8,921 nt of DNA from JBGPIK01 sp041484845 (GTDB lineage Bacteria; Desulfobacterota; Binatia; UBA9968), in assembly GCA_041484845.1 (NCBI GenBank), contig JBGPIK010000290.1, forward strand, positions 1 through 8,921, written 5' to 3'. Shown here piece after piece: positions 5,991-8,921 of the stretch; positions within the stretch are counted from its first letter, which is position 1; every line of letters starts with the position of its first letter. The position numbers and the translations under genes were made by a program. The notes beneath the pieces were generated by a model that was given only the letters and a program-made list of their open reading frames with translations, did not search any database and was not told the origin of the DNA.

Positions 5991-6917
5991 ATGCCTTTTG
6001 AGGCGGCGCCGCTACATGGTCTGATCCTTTTAAAGGGCGCGCCTGGGACTGGGAAAACAACGCTGGGCCGTGGTCTCGCAAACCAAGTGGCAAAACAGCT
6101 CCCCGCAACCAAATGCACATTCGTTGAGGTTGACCCACACGCACTCACGAGTTCGGCGCTCGGCCGCAGCCAACAAGCCGTGGCGAAGCTTTTTGAGCAT
6201 ACCATTCCTGAGCTCGCAATGAACGGGGCAGCGATCGTGCTGATCGACGAGGTAGAGACGCTCGCCGTTTCCCGCCACCAGCTTAGCCTTGGGGCGAATC
6301 CCATCGACGTACACCGCGCAACAGACGCAGCCCTGGCAGGGATGGATCGGCTTACGCGCGACCACAAGAATGTGCTCCTGATAGCGACGACCAATTTCCC
6401 AAAAGCGCTCGACAAGGCCATGCTCTCGCGGGCCGACCACATCGAAGAGATTGGATTGCCAACCGAAGCCGCGCGCCGCGAGATTTGCGTTGTCGAAAAC
6501 GAGGATGAGGTAGACCGAATCCGCCTCGCCCGCAACCAGCCCGTGGGCGTGATCGTCCAGGCGACCTTCTGGATGGAGAGCTACGAAAGAATTATGGCCC
6601 GAATTCTGGAGCGGTTTGCCAATGTGCGGGTAAGAAACATGGCCTGCGTGGATTCTCTTCACCGCCTTCCCGTAGTGGAAAAACTGGCTAAAGAGGTCGA
6701 TGCGCTCGTGATCGTCGGGTGGACCGAGGGCATGACCAACCGCATGCTCGAAGTTGCACTAAGTTTCAACCCTAAGGTCTACAAGATTGAGAAGGTGGAA
6801 GAGCTTCAGCTGGACTGGTTCCAGGGTGTCGCCACCGTCGGGGTCATTGGCGCGAACGAAACTCCTGATTGGATGGTGGACGAGGCGGTGGAGCGAATCA
6901 AAGCCATGGCCGAATAA
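5991..6917 (+). CDS. Chimeric ORF: Pch2/TRIP13-like AAA+ ATPase joined to the C-terminus of an IspH-like protein
   Basis: Residues 1-165 are an AAA+ core closest to Pch2/TRIP13 (the bacterial Cap6 group): Walker A GAPGTGKTT (16-24), Walker B IVLIDEVET (82-90), sensor-1 Asn in IATTN (131-135) and LSRAD with R147. TRIP13-like ATPases remodel HORMA-domain proteins. After GLPTEAARREI the frame continues as the last third of IspH/LytB (HMBPP reductase): VVENEDEVDRI, VGVIVQATF (186-193), NMACVDSLHRL with the third cluster cysteine (C219) and the WFQGVATVGVIGANETPDW end. The AAA lid and the first two-thirds of IspH, including two cluster cysteines, are absent. The IspH substrate-binding SSN motif reads GMT. 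Coding continues upstream to 5844 (CRLPKEEFDTAWTSIKL) without a start codon, so 5991 is only the first ATG. Probably non-functional as either enzyme. Confidence 0.72.
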   Translation: MPFEAAPLHGLILLKGAPGTGKTTLGRGLANQVAKQLPATKCTFVEVDPHALTSSALGRSQQAVAKLFEHTIPELAMNGAAIVLIDEVETLAVSRHQLSLGANPIDVHRATDAALAGMDRLTRDHKNVLLIATTNFPKALDKAMLSRADHIEEIGLPTEAARREICVVENEDEVDRIRLARNQPVGVIVQATFWMESYERIMARILERFANVRVRNMACVDSLHRLPVVEKLAKEVDALVIVGWTEGMTNRMLEVALSFNPKVYKIEKVEELQLDWFQGVATVGVIGANETPDWMVDEAVERIKAMAE

Positions 6918-6929
6918 GGCCGGTGTCTC

Positions 6930-7089
6930 TACTGCGTTCATCGCGCCCCGAAAGATCTTGAGCGCCGCCGTGCGCCGTTCCCCAAATCGACTTCGGTCGT
7001 GAACACGGTAAATCACCCGGCGGTTGTTGCCTCGGTAGGTGGCGTGATAAAAGGCGTTGGGGTACGATATTCCCGAGTGGACACGCCAT
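6930..7089 (-). pseudogene. N-terminal remnant of a Y1 (REP-associated, IS200-like) transposase
   Basis: On the minus strand an ATG at 7089 reads MACPLG. One base later in phase it becomes ISYPNAFYHATYRGNNRRVIYR, then VHDRSRF and LKIFRGAM. The combined MAxPLxISYPxAxYHxTxRGNxRRxIxR is the hallmark start of the Y1_Tnp / TnpA-REP transposases. One extra G in the GGG at 7072-7074 breaks the frame. The fragment ends at about 6930, 13 bases after the stop of the chimeric ORF, so the HUH motif and catalytic tyrosine are gone. The reading resumes cleanly if that G is removed, which supports decay of a real gene. Confidence 0.7.
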
Positions 7090-7404
7090 CGTCGATTGCT
7101 TGTAACAGAACAGTTTCCAAATACCAAAGTCTAGATTTGATCCCCGCCCCGATTCACAGTTTGGTTCGCGTGAAATAAAACGAGGCGCAAAAGACTCCTT
7201 TTCTACTTCCGTAGAACGGTAATTCACCTATGCAAGCCTGACCCTAAATTTCGCCCACAAGCGAAGAGGTCGTGCCATTGGCGTCAATTAACGCCAGGAG
7301 ACTATAAAGTAAAGCACTGACCCGGATCTTTTAGCGCTATATTCCCGGTTCTACTCGTCTTTGCTCCAACTGAGTTATTCCAGCTAGGAAACAACGTCCC
7401 TTAA
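7090..7404. other. Non-coding flank of the transposase remnant
   Basis: I see no gene here. The minus strand reads GGGTCAGGCTTGCATAGGTG (7225-7244) and, further out, GGGTCAGTGCTTTAC (7309-7323), phrases typical of non-coding flanks of degenerate mobile elements. The part around 7258-7333 recurs near 8554-8622. Confidence 0.4.
7258..7333. repeat. Dispersed repeat, copy 1 (core ACAAGCGAA-N-AGGTCGTGCC)
   Basis: The core at 7258-7284 and that at 8554-8585 share ACAAGCGAA, one differing base, then AGGTCGTGCCATTGGCG. Weaker similarity follows (GCCAGG...TAAAG.ACTGA.CC.GATCTT). Copy 1 contains a small stem, GGCGT-CAATTA-ACGCC (7280-7295). Confidence 0.65.
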
Positions 7405-7914
7405 GTACGTCCCCCAACGCAGCACACGACAACTGTACAGTTCTTGGCCAACCTGCATAAGATCATGGGGAAACAGCAGGCAGATAAATTCATTCGTAAT
7501 TTAGCCGCCACGAAGCCGATTATGGTAGAGTCTCTGCTTCCGGCAGCCGAACGAGCGACCACTGGGGAAACGCCGATTGCGCTCTCTTTCCTGAAATACG
7601 CCTATACCTTACCTCGGCGATCGGGTGCGCCGCTAGACTACGTGCGGCTACCCAAGATGCTGGGAGAGGGCCACTTCCTCGCCCTATCCAGCAAATCGCC
7701 TCGCGCCAACTCGGGGAAGGCCTTTATCGATTTCTTTCTGAGCCCGGACGGGATGAAGCTTCTGGCCGAGGAAGGTGAGTCCGTCAGCCTCAAAGGCTAC
7801 TATCCACCGCTTGCGGATGCGGACAAGTGGAATATCATCTTGATGGACGAGCTGAGCCTGGAAGAGTTCAGAAAGCAAAGGGATGAGTACAAAAGAATTT
7901 TCCTTGGATCCTAA
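7405..7914 (+). pseudogene. C-terminal half of an iron-type extracellular solute-binding protein
   Basis: The frame is open from just after a stop at 7402-7404 and has no sensible start codon; the first usable one is a TTG at 7444. It reads like the C-terminal lobe of the Fe(III)-type extracellular solute-binding proteins (SBP_bac_6/8, AfuA-like): LHKIMGKQQADKFIRNLAA, ATTGETPIALSFLKYAYT, GAPLDYVRLP, SGKAFIDFFLSPDGMKLLAEE, GYYPPL and EYKRIFLGS at the end. Such proteins are about 310-350 aa; about 165 residues remain, and the N-terminal lobe with the signal peptide is missing. It is therefore a truncated gene, presumably cut by the transposition or deletion events whose traces lie just upstream. 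No transporter partner genes are nearby. Confidence 0.75.
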
Positions 7915-8061
7915 AACAGACCTAGACGCGAGCAGCTTCTACGGAAAGCGAATGCGCCGCGGAGAGGCGGTTCTGGTGGAATTCACATTTGAGGGAATAT
8001 TGTTAAGATTAGCGAGCCGCCGCAGTGCTTGCGGGGATAGGCGACTTAGCAGAACTAGAAC

Positions 8062-8462
8062 TTGCCCAGAATTACTTCTTACCGGCTTTCTTCGCCGCCC
8101 AGTAAGCCTTCAATTTTGCCGACAACCTCGCTTTAGTTGCCCGACTCACTGTCTTCTTCTGGGCCTTCGCAGCCGGTTGACTGAAAGCGCCGCTGATTTA
8201 ACTCGTCGAAGGTTCGCCCAACTTGCTTTTTGCGCAGCCGCAATCTTCCTTTTCACCGAAGCGCTCATGCCCCCGCTTCTCTTTGGCGCAGCTCCCGATG
8301 GTGCTGGCGTAGCCAGGATAGCACGGAGTTCTTTGTTGAGAGCCTCGATTTGTTCCTTAATCGTGGCAGCCCGTTTAAGTTGGGTAACTGTCAGGTCGAG
8401 TAAATTCATGGGGACATTTATTAACATTCAAAGCTGGAAGAAATCAAGCTCTGGACAGATGC
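8062..8462. repeat. Direct repeat copy 2 (~400 bp) carrying the frameshifted basic-protein gene
   Basis: Same-orientation copy of 3287-3684. The two copies lie about 4.8 kb apart and bracket the toxin-antitoxin operon, the AAA chimera, the transposase remnant and the truncated binding protein. Confidence 0.8.
8072..8427 (-). pseudogene. Frameshifted second copy of the Lys/Ala-rich basic protein
   Basis: The minus strand reads MLINVPMNLLDLTVTQLK, then ELRAIL and MSASVKRKIAAAQKASWAN, matching copy 1 until SV. There the run TTT of copy 1 is TT (about 8177-8178), which throws the frame into RLRRPRRRQ and a stop at 8146. In the restored frame the lost half is still there: QPAAKAQKKTVSRATKAR, then LSAKLKAYWAAKKAGKK and TAA at 8072. 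The decay is therefore recent and limited to one base, with the second motif's MSPAERAK weakened to VSRATKAR. A stretch open on the plus strand across this segment is a shadow. Confidence 0.72.
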
Positions 8463-8553
8463 TACTTGCTGGAGATGATGCCTGTGGCTGTTATCCAAGT
8501 AATTCCTTTCCCGATGATCGCCTCGCGACGTCAAATGATACAGGGCGCCAGCA

Positions 8554-8622
8554 AATTACAAGCGAACAGGTCGTGCCATTGGCGACCGATAGCCCCAGGT
8601 AAAGAACTGATCCCTGATCTTC
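8554..8622. repeat. Dispersed repeat, copy 2
   Basis: It shares ACAAGCGAA-x-AGGTCGTGCC and the following ATTGGCG with 7258-7284, and further partial matches up to GATCTT. It lies between the second basic-protein copy and the IS630 remnant and probably marks the flank of a lost element. Confidence 0.6.
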
Positions 8623-8639
8623 TTCATTCGTCCTGAGCC

Positions 8640-8680
8640 CGTCAATGTCCATATAAGCTAAAAGCGGACTTGACCCCATT
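8640..8680. mobile_element. Possible terminal fragment of an insertion sequence
   Basis: CGTCAATGTCCATATAAGC followed by AAAAGCGGACTTGACCCC looks like an insertion-sequence end (repeated GTCCA / TGGAC-like and GGACTTGACCCC phrases as in IS21-like termini). The recognisable IS630 reading begins immediately after it, which suggests a nested insertion and loss. The assignment is tentative. Confidence 0.25.
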
Positions 8681-8921
8681 TTCACTCAGATCGTCATCGC
8701 GGACAACGCCAGCTACCACACGGGCGGGGTTGTCCAGCGCTACGTGAAGCAGACTCGCGGACAGGTCACTCTGGGAAGCCTGCCCAAATACTCGCCAGAG
8801 CTCAATCCGGACGAATAAGTGTGGAATCATGCAAAGGCAAGACTCGGCAAGCTATTCGTGGCGACTAAAGATGAGTTCAAAGCGGCTCTGTCCTCGATTC
8901 GGCTCTCGATTCAAAGGTCGA
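8681..8921 (+). pseudogene. C-terminal part of an IS630-family transposase with an internal stop
   Basis: In frame from 8681 the sequence reads FTQIVIADNASYHTGG, then GQVTLGSLPKYSPELNPDE, a TAA at 8816-8818, and VWNHAKARLGKLFV up to the right edge. IADNASxHxG carries the second catalytic Asp (codon 8702-8704), and LPxYSPELNPxE carries the catalytic Glu of the DDE_3 superfamily (codon 8813-8815). The stop stands where relatives often have Gln (DEQVWN), so one CAA-to-TAA change would explain it. The N-terminal half with the first Asp and the helix-turn-helix is absent. The copy is dead unless complemented in trans. Confidence 0.85.

Noticed and set aside
5844..6490. Calling the ATPase a CBASS Cap6 component
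   Set aside because: The AAA core is TRIP13-like, but no CD-NTase, HORMA (Cap7/8) or effector gene is in the window, so a CBASS label is not supported.
5684..6535. Minus-strand ORF of 283 codons opposite the AAA gene
   Set aside because: It is antisense to strong AAA+ motifs (Walker A and B on plus), and its Ser/Arg/Cys-rich translation is typical of a shadow frame.
7883..8602. Long plus-strand ORF of 239 codons across the second repeat copy
   Set aside because: It is the antisense of the frameshifted basic-protein gene for much of its length and has low-complexity, non-protein-like composition elsewhere.
1..8921. CRISPR array, tRNA or rRNA genes
   Set aside because: No regularly spaced short repeats, cloverleaf-like stretches or conserved rRNA phrases were seen on either strand by eye.

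Overview
The window looks like an accessory, scar-rich stretch of the chromosome of an uncultivated, moderately GC-rich soil or sediment bacterium. Orphan ABC-type substrate-binding proteins of several unrelated families, a small lmo0937-type membrane protein and a Crp/Fnr regulator fit the Binatia / Deltaproteobacteria / Rokubacteria / Methylomirabilota type of genome. This lineage guess rests only on gene content and is weak.

Region by region. (1) 1-1083, minus strand: a co-directional set of three very small membrane proteins (49, 75 and 26 aa) followed by a Crp/Fnr-family regulator that runs off the left edge. (2) 1084-2146: mostly non-coding, with one doubtful small basic ORF, a TTGCA-N4-TGCAA dyad and the decayed 3' end of an ABC_sub_bind-type binding-protein gene. 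(3) 2147-3118, plus: an intact orphan NMT1/SsuA-like binding protein with a signal peptide. (4) 3297-3650, minus: a small Lys/Ala-rich basic protein with two NUMOD3-like helical motifs. A second copy at 8072-8427 carries a 1-nt frameshift, so two ~400-bp direct repeats bracket the next region. (5) 4163-5743, plus: a HigB-HigA type II toxin-antitoxin operon whose antitoxin is fused to an ImmA/IrrE-type HExxH metallopeptidase domain. A long dyad overlaps its promoter. (6) 5743-6917, plus: a short ORF translationally coupled to the antitoxin, then a Pch2/TRIP13-like AAA+ ATPase that lacks a proper start. After its arginine-finger region it passes in frame into the C-terminal third of an IspH/LytB-like protein. 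(7) 6930-8921: remnants, namely the N-terminus of a Y1 (REP-associated) transposase, the C-terminal half of an iron-type extracellular binding protein, the second basic-protein copy, a short dispersed repeat and the C-terminus of an IS630-family transposase with an internal stop.

How it fits together: the working units are probably the membrane-protein/Crp cluster, the orphan binding protein and the toxin-antitoxin operon. Everything right of about 5.8 kb appears to be shaped by deletion and transposition. The two items most worth checking are the HigB / HigA-ImmA / AAA operon and the AAA-IspH chimera. The chimera could be a deletion fusion, an assembly join or a new domain combination. I saw no CRISPR array, rRNA or tRNA gene.
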